64,000 bases of DNA from Comamonadaceae bacterium (lineage in GTDB: Bacteria > Pseudomonadota > Gammaproteobacteria > Burkholderiales > Burkholderiaceae_C): the NCBI GenBank assembly GCA_027488255.1, contig JAIYBZ010000035.1, positions 186,001 to 250,000 on the forward strand. Direction: 5' to 3'. The notes beneath the pieces were generated by a model that made no database searches, was not told the origin of the DNA, and worked only from the letters and a program-made list of their open reading frames with translations. The translations under genes were made by a program, and so were the position numbers. Positions 38,599 to 48,229 of this stretch are shown in pieces; within the stretch, counting starts at the first letter, position 1, and each line of letters begins with the position of its first letter.

Positions 38599-41466
38599 AT
38601 GAGCGAGACTAATTCCGTCTACGCTGCCTATTCAGGCAACACCCACCTTTTCGGAGGTAACGGCCCATACGTCGAAGAGATGTATGAGAACTACTTGGCT
38701 AACCCCGGTAGCGTTCCCGACTCTTGGCGCGAATATTTCGACGCCCTCCAACACGTTCCTGCTGTCGATGGCTCCAACGCCAAAGACGTGCCGCACTTGC
38801 CCGTCATCAATGCTTTCGCCGAACGCGCCAAAGCCGGCGGCACCAAAGTGGTCATGGCCAGCGAAAACGTCGAAATGGGCCGCAAGCGCACCGCCGTTCA
38901 GCAGCTGATTGCCGCTTACCGCAACGTTGGCCAACGCTGGGCTGACCTGGACCCCCTCAAGCGCACCGAGCGCCCCAATATTCCCGATCTCGATCCCGCT
39001 TTCTACGGCTTCACCGATGCCGATCAAGAAACCGTGTTCGACACCAGCAACACGTTTTTCGGCAAAAACAACATGTCTTTGCGCGAGTTGCTCAATGCCT
39101 TGCGCGAAACCTATTGCGGCACTTTGGGGGCCGAGTACATGTACACCACCGAGCAAGCTGAAAAGCGCTGGTGGCAACAAAAGCTGGAAAGCATCCGCAG
39201 CAAGCCCAACTTTGGCGCTGAGAAGAAAAAGCAAATCCTCGACCGCTTGACCGCTGCAGAAGGTCTGGAGCGTTATCTGCACACCAAATACGTGGGCCAA
39301 AAGCGCTTCTCCTTGGAAGGTGGCGAGAGCTTTATTGCCGCCATGGACGAGCTGATCCAGCAAGCCGGTGCACAAGGCGTGCAAGAAGTGGTGATCGGCA
39401 TGGCCCACCGTGGCCGTTTGAACGTGCTGGTCAACACCATGGGCAAATTGCCCTCGGATCTGTTCGCCGAGTTCGACCACACCGCACCCGAAGATTTGCC
39501 TGCAGGTGACGTGAAATACCACCAAGGCTTTAGCTCGGATGTGAACACCGCGGGCGGCCCGGTTCACCTGTCTTTGGCCTTCAATCCTTCGCACTTGGAA
39601 ATCGTGAACCCAGTGGTGGAAGGCTCGGTTCGCGCGCGCATGGACCGCCGCAACGACCCCTTGGGCAAGCAAGTGTTGCCAGTGCTGGTGCACGGCGATT
39701 CGGCCTTCGGTGGCCAAGGCGTGAACCAAGAAACTTTGGCCTTGGCCCAAACCCGCGGTTACACCACCGGCGGCACGGTGCACATCATCATCAACAACCA
39801 GATTGGTTTCACCACATCGGACCCCCGCGACATGCGCTCCAGCGTGTTCTGCACCGACATCGTCAAGATGGTCGAAGCGCCGGTGTTGCACGTCAATGGT
39901 GACGATCCTGAAGCCGTGGTGTTGGCCACCCAATTGGCCCTCGAATACCGCATGACCTTCCGCAAAGATGTCGTGCTGGATGTGGTCTGCTTCCGCAAAC
40001 TGGGCCACAACGAGCAAGACACGCCTGCGCTCACACAGCCCCTGATGTACAAAAAGATTGCGACCCACCCCGGGACCCGCAAACTGTTTGCCGACAAATT
40101 GGCCACGCAAGGTCTGGGCGAATCGCTGGGCGACGACATGGTCAAAGCCTATCGCGCCGCTTTGGACGCTGGCATAAACACCACCGAGCCGGTGTTGACC
40201 AATTTCAAGACCAAGTTCACCGTGGACTGGGCGCCTTTCATGGGCAAAAAGTGGACCGATGCCGGTGACACCTCGATCCCATTGGCCGATTGGAAGCGGT
40301 TGGCTGAAAAGATTTCTACCATTCCTGAATCGGTCAGCCCTCACCAGTTGGTCAAAAAGGTGTACGACGACCGCGCTGCCATGGGCCGTGGCGACCTCCC
40401 CGTGGATTGGGGCATGGGCGAGCACATGGCATTTGCCTCGTTGGTGGCCAGTGGCTACCCCGTGCGTTTGTCCGGCGAAGATTGCGGCCGGGGCACATTC
40501 ACGCACCGCCACGCGGTGATTCACGACCAAAAGCGTGAGAAGTGGGACACCGGCACCTACGTGGCTTTGCAAAACGTCTCTGACAAGCAAGCACCGTTTG
40601 TGGTGATCGACTCGATCTTGTCCGAAGAAGCGGTCTTGGCCTATGAGTACGGCTACGCCTCGAACGACCCCAACACCTTGGTCATCTGGGAAGCCCAGTT
40701 CGGCGATTTCGCCAACGGAGCACAGGTGGTGATCGACCAGTTCATTGCCTCTGGTGAAGTCAAGTGGGGCCGTGTCAATGGCATCACCTTGATGTTGCCG
40801 CATGGCTACGAAGGCCAAGGCCCAGAGCACAGCTCGGCCCGTGTTGAGCGTTTTATGCAATTGGCCGCCGACACCAATATGCAGATCGTGCAGCCCACCA
40901 CGGCCAGCCAGATTTTCCACGTGTTGCGCCGTCAAATGGTGCGCGACTTGCGCAAGCCATTGGTCATCTTCACGCCCAAGTCGCTGCTGCGCAACAAAGA
41001 CGCCACATCGCCAGTGTCTGAGTTCACCAAGGGCAGCTTCCAGACGGTGATCCCAGAAAGCAAGACGCTCAAAGCCGACAAGGTCAAGCGCGTCATTGCC
41101 TGCTCGGGCAAGGTGTACTACGACTTGGTCAAGCAGCGCGAAGCCAAGGGTGCCGACGACACCGCGATCATCCGCGTGGAGCAGTTGTATCCGTTCCCGC
41201 ACAAGGCGTTTGGTGCTGAAATCAAGAAGTACCCCAACGCCACCGACATCGTGTGGTGCCAGGACGAACCTCAAAACCAAGGGGCTTGGTTCTTTATTCA
41301 GCACAACATTCACGAGAACATGCTCGAAGGTCAAAAGCTGGGTTATGCCGGTCGCCCTGCGTCCGCATCGCCTGCAGTGGGTTATTCCCACCTGCACCAA
41401 GACCAACAAAAAGCACTCATCGAGGCAGCCTTCTCGAAGCTCAAGGGCTTCGTGCTGAGCAAGTGA
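38599..41466 (+). CDS. sucA: 2-oxoglutarate dehydrogenase E1 component
   Basis: A 955-residue thiamine-diphosphate-dependent E1 enzyme, which decarboxylates 2-oxoglutarate and transfers the succinyl group to the lipoyl arm of SucB. The N-terminal region NTHLFGGNGPYVEEMYENYL is the E1o-specific part that binds the other subunits. The core shows GMAHRGRLNVLVN, the ThDP-binding GDSAFGGQGVNQE to NNQIGFTT region, and the C-terminal transketolase domain with MLPHGYEGQGPEHSSARVER. CGGAGGT at 38584-38590 precedes the ATG. sucB follows 47 bases after the stop. Confidence 0.97.
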   Translation: MSETNSVYAAYSGNTHLFGGNGPYVEEMYENYLANPGSVPDSWREYFDALQHVPAVDGSNAKDVPHLPVINAFAERAKAGGTKVVMASENVEMGRKRTAVQQLIAAYRNVGQRWADLDPLKRTERPNIPDLDPAFYGFTDADQETVFDTSNTFFGKNNMSLRELLNALRETYCGTLGAEYMYTTEQAEKRWWQQKLESIRSKPNFGAEKKKQILDRLTAAEGLERYLHTKYVGQKRFSLEGGESFIAAMDELIQQAGAQGVQEVVIGMAHRGRLNVLVNTMGKLPSDLFAEFDHTAPEDLPAGDVKYHQGFSSDVNTAGGPVHLSLAFNPSHLEIVNPVVEGSVRARMDRRNDPLGKQVLPVLVHGDSAFGGQGVNQETLALAQTRGYTTGGTVHIIINNQIGFTTSDPRDMRSSVFCTDIVKMVEAPVLHVNGDDPEAVVLATQLALEYRMTFRKDVVLDVVCFRKLGHNEQDTPALTQPLMYKKIATHPGTRKLFADKLATQGLGESLGDDMVKAYRAALDAGINTTEPVLTNFKTKFTVDWAPFMGKKWTDAGDTSIPLADWKRLAEKISTIPESVSPHQLVKKVYDDRAAMGRGDLPVDWGMGEHMAFASLVASGYPVRLSGEDCGRGTFTHRHAVIHDQKREKWDTGTYVALQNVSDKQAPFVVIDSILSEEAVLAYEYGYASNDPNTLVIWEAQFGDFANGAQVVIDQFIASGEVKWGRVNGITLMLPHGYEGQGPEHSSARVERFMQLAADTNMQIVQPTTASQIFHVLRRQMVRDLRKPLVIFTPKSLLRNKDATSPVSEFTKGSFQTVIPESKTLKADKVKRVIACSGKVYYDLVKQREAKGADDTAIIRVEQLYPFPHKAFGAEIKKYPNATDIVWCQDEPQNQGAWFFIQHNIHENMLEGQKLGYAGRPASASPAVGYSHLHQDQQKALIEAAFSKLKGFVLSK

Positions 41467-41513
41467 TCTTTCAGAACAACCTCGTGTTTAACCTTTCATA
41501 AAGAGAATTCAAA

Positions 41514-42773
41514 ATGGCTATCGTAGAAGTCAAAGTCCCTCAACTGTCCGAGTCCGTTGCAGAAGCCACCATGCTGCAGTGGAAAAAGAAAGTCGGTGAA
41601 GCCGTTGCGGCGGACGAAATCTTGATCGAAATCGAGACCGACAAAGTGGTGCTCGAAGTGCCCGCCCCAGCGGCCGGCGTGTTGTCGGAAATCGTCGTGG
41701 CCGATGGCGGCACGGTGGCCGCTGAGCAATTGATTGCCCGCATCGACACCGAAGGCAAAGCCGGTGCCAGCGCTGCGCCTGCAGCAGCAACAGCTGCAGC
41801 ACCTGCTGCCGCAGCGGCCCCCGCAGCAGCGCCTGCCGCTGCCACAGGTGGCAGCATGTCCGGCGTGGCCATGCCCGCTGCAGCCAAGCTGATGGCCGAC
41901 AACAACTTGGCAGCAGGCTCTGTGGCCGGTTCTGGCAAAGACGGTCGCGTCACAAAAGGCGATGTTTTGTCTGCTGTGGCCGGTGGCGTCAAGTCCACTG
42001 CAGCCGTCATTCCCACAGGCGTGCCGACCAAGGCACTGGCCCAAGTGGCAGCGCCCGTGGTGTCGCTGGGTGATCGCCCAGAGCAACGTGTGCCAATGAC
42101 ACGCCTGCGTGCGCGTGTGGCCGAGCGTTTGCTGCAATCGCAGTCCACCAACGCCATCTTGACCACCTTCAACGAGATCAACATGGCGCCGGTCATGGAC
42201 ATGCGCAAGCGCATGCAAGAGAAGTTCGAAAAAGAGCACGGCGTCAAGCTGGGCTTTATGAGCTTCTTTGTCAAAGCTGCTGTGCATGCCCTGAAGAAAT
42301 TCCCCGTCTTGAACGCCTCGGTCGATGGCAACGACATCGTCTATCACGGCTATTTCGACATCGGTATCGCCGTGGGCTCGCCACGCGGTTTGGTGGTGCC
42401 CATCTTGCGCAACGCCGACCAAATGAGCTTCGCCGACATCGAGAAGAAAATCGCCGAATTTGGCGTGAAGGCCCGTGACGGCAAGTTGGGCATCGAAGAG
42501 ATGACCGGCGGTACTTTCTCGATCTCGAACGGCGGCACTTTTGGCTCCATGATGTCGACCCCGATCATCAACCCCCCACAGTCGGCCATCTTGGGCGTTC
42601 ACGCCACCAAAGACCGCGCCATGGTGGAAAACGGCCAAGTGGTGGTTCGCCCCATGAACTATTTCGCCATGTCGTATGACCACCGCATCATTGACGGCCG
42701 CGAAGCCGTGTTGGGCTTGGTGGCCATGAAAGAAGCGCTGGAAGATCCCGCCCGCTTGCTGTTCGACATCTGA
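41514..42773 (+). CDS. sucB: Dihydrolipoyllysine-residue succinyltransferase (E2 of 2-oxoglutarate dehydrogenase)
   Basis: A 419-residue E2 protein. The lipoyl domain (1 to about 78) carries the modified lysine K44 in [13 protein letters not shown] flexible alanine/proline linker follows (about 82-113), then the peripheral subunit-binding domain ([20 protein letters not shown] and [12 protein letters not shown]) and the catalytic acyltransferase domain. The active site H390 and D394 lie in [12 protein letters not shown] close to the C-terminus. It forms the 24-mer core that joins SucA and LpdA. AGAG precedes the ATG. A strong hairpin lies just after the stop, before lpdA. Confidence 0.97.
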   Translation: MAIVEVKVPQLSESVAEATMLQWKKKVGEAVAADEILIEIETDKVVLEVPAPAAGVLSEIVVADGGTVAAEQLIARIDTEGKAGASAAPAAATAAAPAAAAAPAAAPAAATGGSMSGVAMPAAAKLMADNNLAAGSVAGSGKDGRVTKGDVLSAVAGGVKSTAAVIPTGVPTKALAQVAAPVVSLGDRPEQRVPMTRLRARVAERLLQSQSTNAILTTFNEINMAPVMDMRKRMQEKFEKEHGVKLGFMSFFVKAAVHALKKFPVLNASVDGNDIVYHGYFDIGIAVGSPRGLVVPILRNADQMSFADIEKKIAEFGVKARDGKLGIEEMTGGTFSISNGGTFGSMMSTPIINPPQSAILGVHATKDRAMVENGQVVVRPMNYFAMSYDHRIIDGREAVLGLVAMKEALEDPARLLFDI

Positions 42774-42789
42774 TCCCCTTGTTTTGAAT

Positions 42790-42814
42790 GCCCCCTGAAA
42801 AGGGGGCGTTTTTT
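42790..42814 (+). terminator. Terminator-like hairpin between sucB and lpdA
   Basis: A seven-base-pair GC-rich stem, GCCCCCT at 42790-42796 and AGGGGGC at 42801-42807, closed by a GAAA tetraloop and followed by a G and six T residues. This is a good intrinsic terminator, yet it sits between two genes of the same enzyme complex, only 19 bases before the lpdA ATG. Confidence 0.82.
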
Positions 42815-42832
42815 ATCCAGAAGACCCCTACC

Positions 42833-44260
42833 ATGAGCAAACAATTTGACGTCGTCGTCATCGGCGGTGGCCCCGGTGGCTACATTGCAGCCATCCGCGC
42901 TGCGCAACTCGGTTTCCAAGTCGCTTGTATCGACGAATGGAAAAACGCTGCAGGAGGCCCAGCGCCCGGCGGCACTTGCACCAACGTGGGCTGCATCCCC
43001 TCCAAAGCCTTGCTGCAATCGAGCGAACACTTTGACCATGCCAACCACCACTTCGCAGAGCATGGCATCACCGCCACTGGCGTGAAGATGGACGTGGCCC
43101 AAATGATTGCGCGCAAGGACAACGTTGTGAAACAAAACAACGATGGCATCTTGTACTTGTTCAAAAAGAACAAGGTCACCTTCTTCCACGGCCGCGGCAG
43201 CTTTGCCGGCAAGGCCGAAGGCGGTTACACCATCAACGTGGCCGGCAAAACCGAAGAGACGCTCACCGCCAAGCAAGTCGTGATCGCCACCGGCTCAAAT
43301 GCCCGCGCCTTGCCCGGCACACCGCTTGACGAAGTGAATGTGTTGTCGAATGACGGCGCTTTGCGCGTTGGTGCAGTGCCGAAAAAGCTGGCCTTGATTG
43401 GCTCCGGCGTGATCGGCTTGGAGATGGGTTCGGTGTGGCGCCGCTTGGGCGCAGACGTGACCATCCTCGAAGGTCTGCCCACATTCCTCGGCGCTGTGGA
43501 CGAACAAATTGCCAAAGAAGCCAAGAAGGCCTTTGACAAGCAAGGTTTGAAGATCGAACTCGGCGTGAAAGTTGGCGAGATCGTCAACGGCAAGAAAGAC
43601 GTCACCGTCAACTACACCAACGCCAAGGGCGAAGCCATCAAGTTGGTCGCTGACAAGTTGATCGTGTCGATTGGCCGCGTGCCCAACACCATCGGTTTGA
43701 ATGCCGAAGCCATTGGCTTGCAACTCGACGAACGCGGTGCCATCGTGGTCGACGCCGAATGCAAAACCAACGTGCCCGGCGTGTGGGCGGTGGGTGACGT
43801 GGTGCGGGGGCCAATGCTCGCGCACAAAGCCGAAGAAGAGGGCGTTGCCGTGGCCGAGCGCATGGCCGGTCAGCACGGGCACGTCAACTTCAACACCATT
43901 CCTTGGGTCATTTACACCAGCCCCGAAATAGCTTGGGTTGGCCGTACCGAACAGCAACTCAAGGCCGATGGCGTGGCTTACAAGGCCGGCACCTTCCCAT
44001 TTTTGGCGAACGGCCGGGCCCGCGCCTTGGGCGACACCACGGGAATGGTGAAGTTTTTGGCCGATGCCACGACCGACGAAATCTTGGGCGTGCACATGGT
44101 GGGTCCTCAAGTCTCAGAGTTGATTTCTGAGGCCGTGGTGGCCATGGAGTTCAGAGCGTCTTCGGAAGACATCGCTCGCATTTGCCACGCACACCCCAGC
44201 TTGAGCGAGGCCACCAAAGAAGCGGCCTTGGCCGTTGACAAACGCACCCTGAACTTCTAA
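42833..44260 (+). CDS. lpdA: Dihydrolipoyl dehydrogenase (E3)
   Basis: A 475-residue flavoprotein disulfide oxidoreductase that reoxidises the dihydrolipoyl groups of E2 with NAD. It has the FAD-binding [14 protein letters not shown] near the N-terminus and the redox pair C49 and C54 in [14 protein letters not shown]. The NAD-binding region is [17 protein letters not shown], and the C-terminal dimer interface carries [13 protein letters not shown] with the catalytic histidine-glutamate pair. The ATG at 42833 fits the family; 15 more in-frame codons upstream would run through the hairpin. The ribosome site is weak. The same E3 may also serve pyruvate dehydrogenase, since none is nearby. Confidence 0.96.
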   Translation: MSKQFDVVVIGGGPGGYIAAIRAAQLGFQVACIDEWKNAAGGPAPGGTCTNVGCIPSKALLQSSEHFDHANHHFAEHGITATGVKMDVAQMIARKDNVVKQNNDGILYLFKKNKVTFFHGRGSFAGKAEGGYTINVAGKTEETLTAKQVVIATGSNARALPGTPLDEVNVLSNDGALRVGAVPKKLALIGSGVIGLEMGSVWRRLGADVTILEGLPTFLGAVDEQIAKEAKKAFDKQGLKIELGVKVGEIVNGKKDVTVNYTNAKGEAIKLVADKLIVSIGRVPNTIGLNAEAIGLQLDERGAIVVDAECKTNVPGVWAVGDVVRGPMLAHKAEEEGVAVAERMAGQHGHVNFNTIPWVIYTSPEIAWVGRTEQQLKADGVAYKAGTFPFLANGRARALGDTTGMVKFLADATTDEILGVHMVGPQVSELISEAVVAMEFRASSEDIARICHAHPSLSEATKEAALAVDKRTLNF

Positions 44261-44320
44261 GCCCAAGTGACACCCGAGACAGTCGTTTTGGGACAGTTGG
44301 GGTAAAGTTCAGCAACCCAG

Positions 44321-44350
44321 AAACCCGGGCTTGGTCCCGGGTTTTGTTTT
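44321..44350 (+). terminator. Intrinsic terminator after lpdA
   Basis: A nine-base-pair stem, AAACCCGGG at 44321-44329 and CCCGGGTTT at 44336-44344, with a six-base loop and a T-rich tail (TTTTGTTTT). It ends the sucA-sucB-lpdA unit, 60 bases after the lpdA stop and 22 bases before zapE. Confidence 0.8.
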
Positions 44351-44371
44351 GAAACGAAGAGCAAGCCAGTC

Positions 44372-45469
44372 ATGTCCGTTCGTGCAGTTTACGAAGAAGA
44401 ACTCCTGAAGCGGGGCTACCAAAGCGACCCCGCACAACTGCGGGCCATCGAGGCCTTGGAGCGCTGCGCCAACGAGTGGGCCGCCTACAAATCCAAGCGC
44501 TCAGGTTTGCTTGGAAAACTCTGGAGTCGTCCCGAAATCCCCAAGGGGGTTTACATGTTTGGCGGGGTTGGACGGGGTAAAAGCTTTTTGATGGATTGCT
44601 TTTTTGCCGCCGTTCCGATCAAGCGCAAAACCCGTTTGCACTTTCACGAGTTCATGCGCGAAGTGCACCGTGAACTCACGGCCATTCAAGGCACGGTCAA
44701 TCCTTTGGATGAGTTGGGCAAGCGCATGGCCAAGCGTTACCGCTTGATTTGTTTCGACGAATTCCATGTGGCCGACATCACCGACGCGATGATCTTGCAC
44801 CGGCTTTTGGTGGCGCTTTTTGACAATGGGGTGGGCTTTGTCACCACCTCCAACTTTGAGCCCAATGGCCTGTACCCCGATGGTTTGCACCGCGACCGCA
44901 TCTTGCCCGCGATTGACTTGCTCAACCAGCGCATGCAGGTGCTCAACGTGGACAATGGCACCGACTACCGCAGGCGCACTTTAGAGATGGTCAAGCTGTA
45001 CCACACGCCTCTGGGGGAGCAAGCCGATGCCGAGATGCAAGACGCTTTCAACCGCTTGGCGACTGGCCCAGACGAAGAACCTGTCTTGCAGATTGAGTCG
45101 CGCCAAATCCATGCCCGCCGCCGCGCAGGAGATGTGGTGTGGTTTGATTTCAAAGCCATTTGTGGCGGCCCTCGCTCGCAAAACGACTACCTTGAAATCG
45201 CCACGCAGTACCACACGGTGTTGTTGAGCAACGTACCGCACATGCCCGTGAGCATGGCCTCGGAAGCACGTCGATTCACTTGGCTGATCGATGTGTTGTA
45301 TGACCGCCGAGTCAAGTTGATCATGTCGGCTGCGGTCGCGCCTGAGGCCTTGTACACGGCAGGCCCCATGTCGCACGAATTTCCGCGCACGGTGTCTCGG
45401 CTGCACGAAATGCAGTCGAGCGAGTTTTTGGCTTTGGAACACCGCACGGTGGACACGCACATCACATGA
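44372..45469 (+). CDS. zapE: Cell division protein ZapE (AFG1-like ATPase)
   Basis: A 365-residue AFG1-family P-loop ATPase. Walker A is GGVGRGKS (64-71) and Walker B lies in LICFDEFHVADITDAMIL, with TTSNFEPNGLYPDGLHRDRI as the sensor region and FPRTVSRLHEMQS at the C-terminus. In E. coli ZapE binds FtsZ and affects ring stability under heat and low oxygen. Its location directly after the 2-oxoglutarate dehydrogenase operon is common in Burkholderiales. Its stop codon overlaps the next gene by four bases, starting a chain of four overlapping genes. Confidence 0.93.
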   Translation: MSVRAVYEEELLKRGYQSDPAQLRAIEALERCANEWAAYKSKRSGLLGKLWSRPEIPKGVYMFGGVGRGKSFLMDCFFAAVPIKRKTRLHFHEFMREVHRELTAIQGTVNPLDELGKRMAKRYRLICFDEFHVADITDAMILHRLLVALFDNGVGFVTTSNFEPNGLYPDGLHRDRILPAIDLLNQRMQVLNVDNGTDYRRRTLEMVKLYHTPLGEQADAEMQDAFNRLATGPDEEPVLQIESRQIHARRRAGDVVWFDFKAICGGPRSQNDYLEIATQYHTVLLSNVPHMPVSMASEARRFTWLIDVLYDRRVKLIMSAAVAPEALYTAGPMSHEFPRTVSRLHEMQSSEFLALEHRTVDTHIT

Positions 45470-45801
45470 AAACGAGCGCACTGGCGGTCATGGCCGCAAT
45501 GTTTTCAGCGAGTCTTTGGGCCCAGCCTTCGGGCGACCCAGAGAGCATTCGCCTGCAACGAGAAGCGATAGCCCAGCAGCGCGATGCCATTCAGGCCGAG
45601 TTTCAGCAAGACTCGAAAGCCTGTTGGCAAAAATTTGCGGTGAATACCTGCTTGAGCCAAGCGCGTTTGAAGCAACGCAAGGCCCTCGAGCCCTTGCGCC
45701 AACAAGATTTGGTGGTGAATGCGCAAGAGCGTCAATGGCGCACCGAACAACGCGATATTCGTCTTGAGGGCAAGCAGCCCAGCAATGCGGACAAGCCATG
45801 A
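45466..45801 (+). CDS. Small exported coiled-coil protein of unknown function, 111 aa
   Basis: Residues 1-20 form a signal peptide ending SLWAQ. The mature part of about 91 residues is rich in Gln, Arg and Glu and should be one long helix or coiled coil. It contains exactly two cysteines, C53 and C62 in KACWQKFAVNTCL, which in the periplasm would form a disulfide. I believe similar proteins with a C-W/Y-x-x-F-x-V-N-x-C-L core occur in other Burkholderiales, but I do not know a function. It overlaps zapE and the YdcH-like gene by four bases each, so it is very probably translated with them. Confidence 0.75.
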   Translation: MKTSALAVMAAMFSASLWAQPSGDPESIRLQREAIAQQRDAIQAEFQQDSKACWQKFAVNTCLSQARLKQRKALEPLRQQDLVVNAQERQWRTEQRDIRLEGKQPSNADKP

Positions 45802-46016
45802 TCGACGACAGCACCCAAGACTTGCGTTCGCCTCAGCGTCAATTGATCGAATGCCAAATCGCACACGCCGATCTGGATGCACTGATTGACCAAGCCGTGC
45901 TGTCCTCCAAGCCGCTGGACGAGTTGATGCTGCAGCGTTTGAAAAAACGCCGTCTGGCCCTGCGCGATCAAATCGCCAAATTGCAGTGGATGCTCGACCC
46001 CAAGGAGCCTGCTTGA
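45798..46016 (+). CDS. YdcH/DUF465-family small protein
   Basis: A 72-residue protein, almost all helical: IAHADLDALIDQAV followed by LDELMLQRLKKRRLALRDQI and AKLQWML. This pattern, with LKKRRLALRDQIAKL near the C-terminus, is that of the DUF465/YdcH family of small cytoplasmic proteins, whose role is not established. The ATG overlaps the preceding stop by four bases, and its own stop overlaps the TTG start of the helicase gene by four bases. Confidence 0.8.
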   Translation: MIDDSTQDLRSPQRQLIECQIAHADLDALIDQAVLSSKPLDELMLQRLKKRRLALRDQIAKLQWMLDPKEPA

Positions 46017-48229
46017 GTCTGTTGCTGGACCGGGTGGCCGAGACTCTGTCGAGTCGGGGCGCACTGTCCCAGCACGTTCCCGGGTTTTCCCCCCGTGCTG
46101 GACAAACCGACATGGCCTTGGCGGTCACCCACACCCTAGAGCAGGGAGGGCAGTTGGTGGTCGAGGCGGGGACAGGCGTCGGAAAAACCTATGCCTATTT
46201 GGTGCCGGTGTTGTTGAGCGGTCAGCGCGCTTTGGTTTCAACGGCCACCAAGGCTTTGCAAGACCAATTGTTTTCGCGCGATATCCCGCGCTTGGTGGAT
46301 GTGCTGGGATTGCCGATTCGTGTGGCATTGCTCAAAGGGCGCTCCAATTACCTGTGTTTGCACCGTTTGGGTCAAGCCCGGCACAGCCATGAAGCCGCCC
46401 AAGTGGGGGCGCAACGTGCTTTGGCCAAAATCGAGTCTTGGTCACAAAGCACCCGCACCGGCGACATGGCCGAGCTGACGGGTTTGGATGAGCGCTCCTC
46501 CCTGTGGCCATTGGTGACATCCACGCGTGAGAATTGTCTGGGCTCCAGTTGCCCCAGTTACCGCGCTTGCCATGTCAATTTGGCGCGCAAAGAAGCCATG
46601 GCGGCCGATGTGGTGGTCATCAACCACCATTTGTTTTTTGCCGACATGGCGGTGCGCGAGTCGGGTGTGGCCGAGTTGCTGCCTACCGTGCGGGTCACGG
46701 TGTTTGACGAGGCCCATCAACTGAATGAAATTGGGGTGAACTTTCTCGGCAAACAGTTGTCGTCCGTGCAACTGCTTGAGCTGGCGCGCGATACGCTGGC
46801 CATGGGCCTGCAATTGGCCCGTGGTTTGGTGGATTGGCATACCGTGACCGACTCGCTCGAAAAAGCAACGCGTGACCTGCGCTTGGCCGCCGGTCAACAC
46901 CATGGTTCGGTTCGTCTGCGTTGGTCACACGAAGTCCCCGAAGGGGTCGACCCCGCAGAATGGTCGACCGCCTTGCGCCAACTGGACCACGCCTTGGGGC
47001 AATTGTCAGACGGGCTGGAAACCGTGGCCGAGTTGGCACCTGATTTGCAGAGGTTGTTGGAGCGCAGCAAAGAGCTGGCTCAAAAAGCCGCATTGTTTGC
47101 CCAGTCGCCTGACCCGGAATGTGTGCGCTGGGCCGAGGTGTCGGCGCAGCTTCGACTGGTGGAATCGCCCTTGGACATTGCACAGGCTTTTTCCGCCTTG
47201 ACCCAAGCGGTGCCGTTGCAGCAGCCCCCTGACAGGCCAACAACCCTCACCGATCCTCTTTCCACACCGTCCTCAGAACCTGTGCTGACGGATACCGTGG
47301 CCCCTGAGTCATGGGATTCGGACGACGAAGACTCTGCAGAGTCTTTGCAAGCCTTGATGGCAGGCGACCCGCGGCTTGCCACTGGCGCCCCAAGCGCGGC
47401 GATGGCGGGGGTGGCGGCGGTGACGGGGCTGGGCCAAAGGGCTTGGATTTTTACCTCGGCCACGCTGGGCGATGAACCCCAGCTGCGCTGGTTCACCGAA
47501 CCTTGTGGCCTGACGACCGCGCAAGTGATGCAGGTGAGCAGCCCCTTTGACTATGCCCAGCAAGCGGCGCTGTACATCCCAGAGCATCTGCCCAAACCTG
47601 GAGACCCGGGTCATGCCGGGCATGTGGCCCAGTTGGTGACTGAGGCCGTGCAGGTCTTGGGCGGACGCACCTTGGTGCTGACCACCACTCTGAGCGCCAT
47701 GCGCGCCATTGGTGAATATTTGCAAACCCGGCTTGATCCCAGCGCCCATGTGGAGGTGTTGGTGCAAGGGCAAAGTCCCAAGCGGCGATTGATGGAGCGT
47801 TTTCGAGAAGGCGCAGGGGACGGCCGGGCCGGTTGTGTCTTGGTGGCCTCGGCCTCATTCTGGGAAGGCTTTGATGTGCCTGGAGACGCATTGCAGTTGG
47901 TTGTGATCGACAAACTGCCGTTTCCGCCGCCCGGCGACCCCTTGTTTGAGGCCCGCAGTCAGCGCATCACGCGGGAAGGGCGAAGCGCATTTGCCGACCA
48001 TGCTTTGCCAGAGGCGGCGGTGGCTCTGAAGCAAGGGGCAGGGCGCTTGATTCGCAGCGAATCAGACCGGGGCGTTTTGGTGGTCTGCGATACGCGCTTG
48101 TCGACCATGTCTTATGGCCGCAGATTGATCAGGGGCCTGCCTGAGATGCGGCGCTTGAACGATCACGCCGATTTTTTGACGACGCTGCAGCAGTTCACCA
48201 CAGACGCCACCAAGGTGCCGCCTTTTTGA
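46013..48229 (+). CDS. ATP-dependent DNA helicase, DinG/YoaA family
   Basis: A 738-residue superfamily 2, XPD-like helicase. Walker A is EAGTGVGKT (51-59), the DEAH box lies in VFDEAHQLNEIG, and the C-terminal helicase motifs include FWEGFDVPGDALQLVVIDKLPF and QGAGRLIRSESDRGVLVVCDTR. Four cysteines that could hold a 4Fe-4S cluster are visible, one in NYLCLHR and three in ENCLGSSCPSYRAC. YoaA in E. coli works with HolC in repair of stalled forks, and holC is elsewhere in this same window. The start is a TTG at 46013, which overlaps the previous stop (TTGA) and has AAGGAG at 46001-46006; a GTG nine codons upstream lacks such a site. The 3' end overlaps bamD on the other strand. Confidence 0.9.
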   Translation: MSLLLDRVAETLSSRGALSQHVPGFSPRAGQTDMALAVTHTLEQGGQLVVEAGTGVGKTYAYLVPVLLSGQRALVSTATKALQDQLFSRDIPRLVDVLGLPIRVALLKGRSNYLCLHRLGQARHSHEAAQVGAQRALAKIESWSQSTRTGDMAELTGLDERSSLWPLVTSTRENCLGSSCPSYRACHVNLARKEAMAADVVVINHHLFFADMAVRESGVAELLPTVRVTVFDEAHQLNEIGVNFLGKQLSSVQLLELARDTLAMGLQLARGLVDWHTVTDSLEKATRDLRLAAGQHHGSVRLRWSHEVPEGVDPAEWSTALRQLDHALGQLSDGLETVAELAPDLQRLLERSKELAQKAALFAQSPDPECVRWAEVSAQLRLVESPLDIAQAFSALTQAVPLQQPPDRPTTLTDPLSTPSSEPVLTDTVAPESWDSDDEDSAESLQALMAGDPRLATGAPSAAMAGVAAVTGLGQRAWIFTSATLGDEPQLRWFTEPCGLTTAQVMQVSSPFDYAQQAALYIPEHLPKPGDPGHAGHVAQLVTEAVQVLGGRTLVLTTTLSAMRAIGEYLQTRLDPSAHVEVLVQGQSPKRRLMERFREGAGDGRAGCVLVASASFWEGFDVPGDALQLVVIDKLPFPPPGDPLFEARSQRITREGRSAFADHALPEAAVALKQGAGRLIRSESDRGVLVVCDTRLSTMSYGRRLIRGLPEMRRLNDHADFLTTLQQFTTDATKVPPF

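Noticed and set aside
38632-41409. A 925-codon open frame antisense to sucA
   Set aside because: It is a shadow of the strong third-position GC bias of sucA. Its translation is His-, Val- and Gly-rich low-information sequence with no recognisable domain, and the sense gene is a full-length known enzyme.
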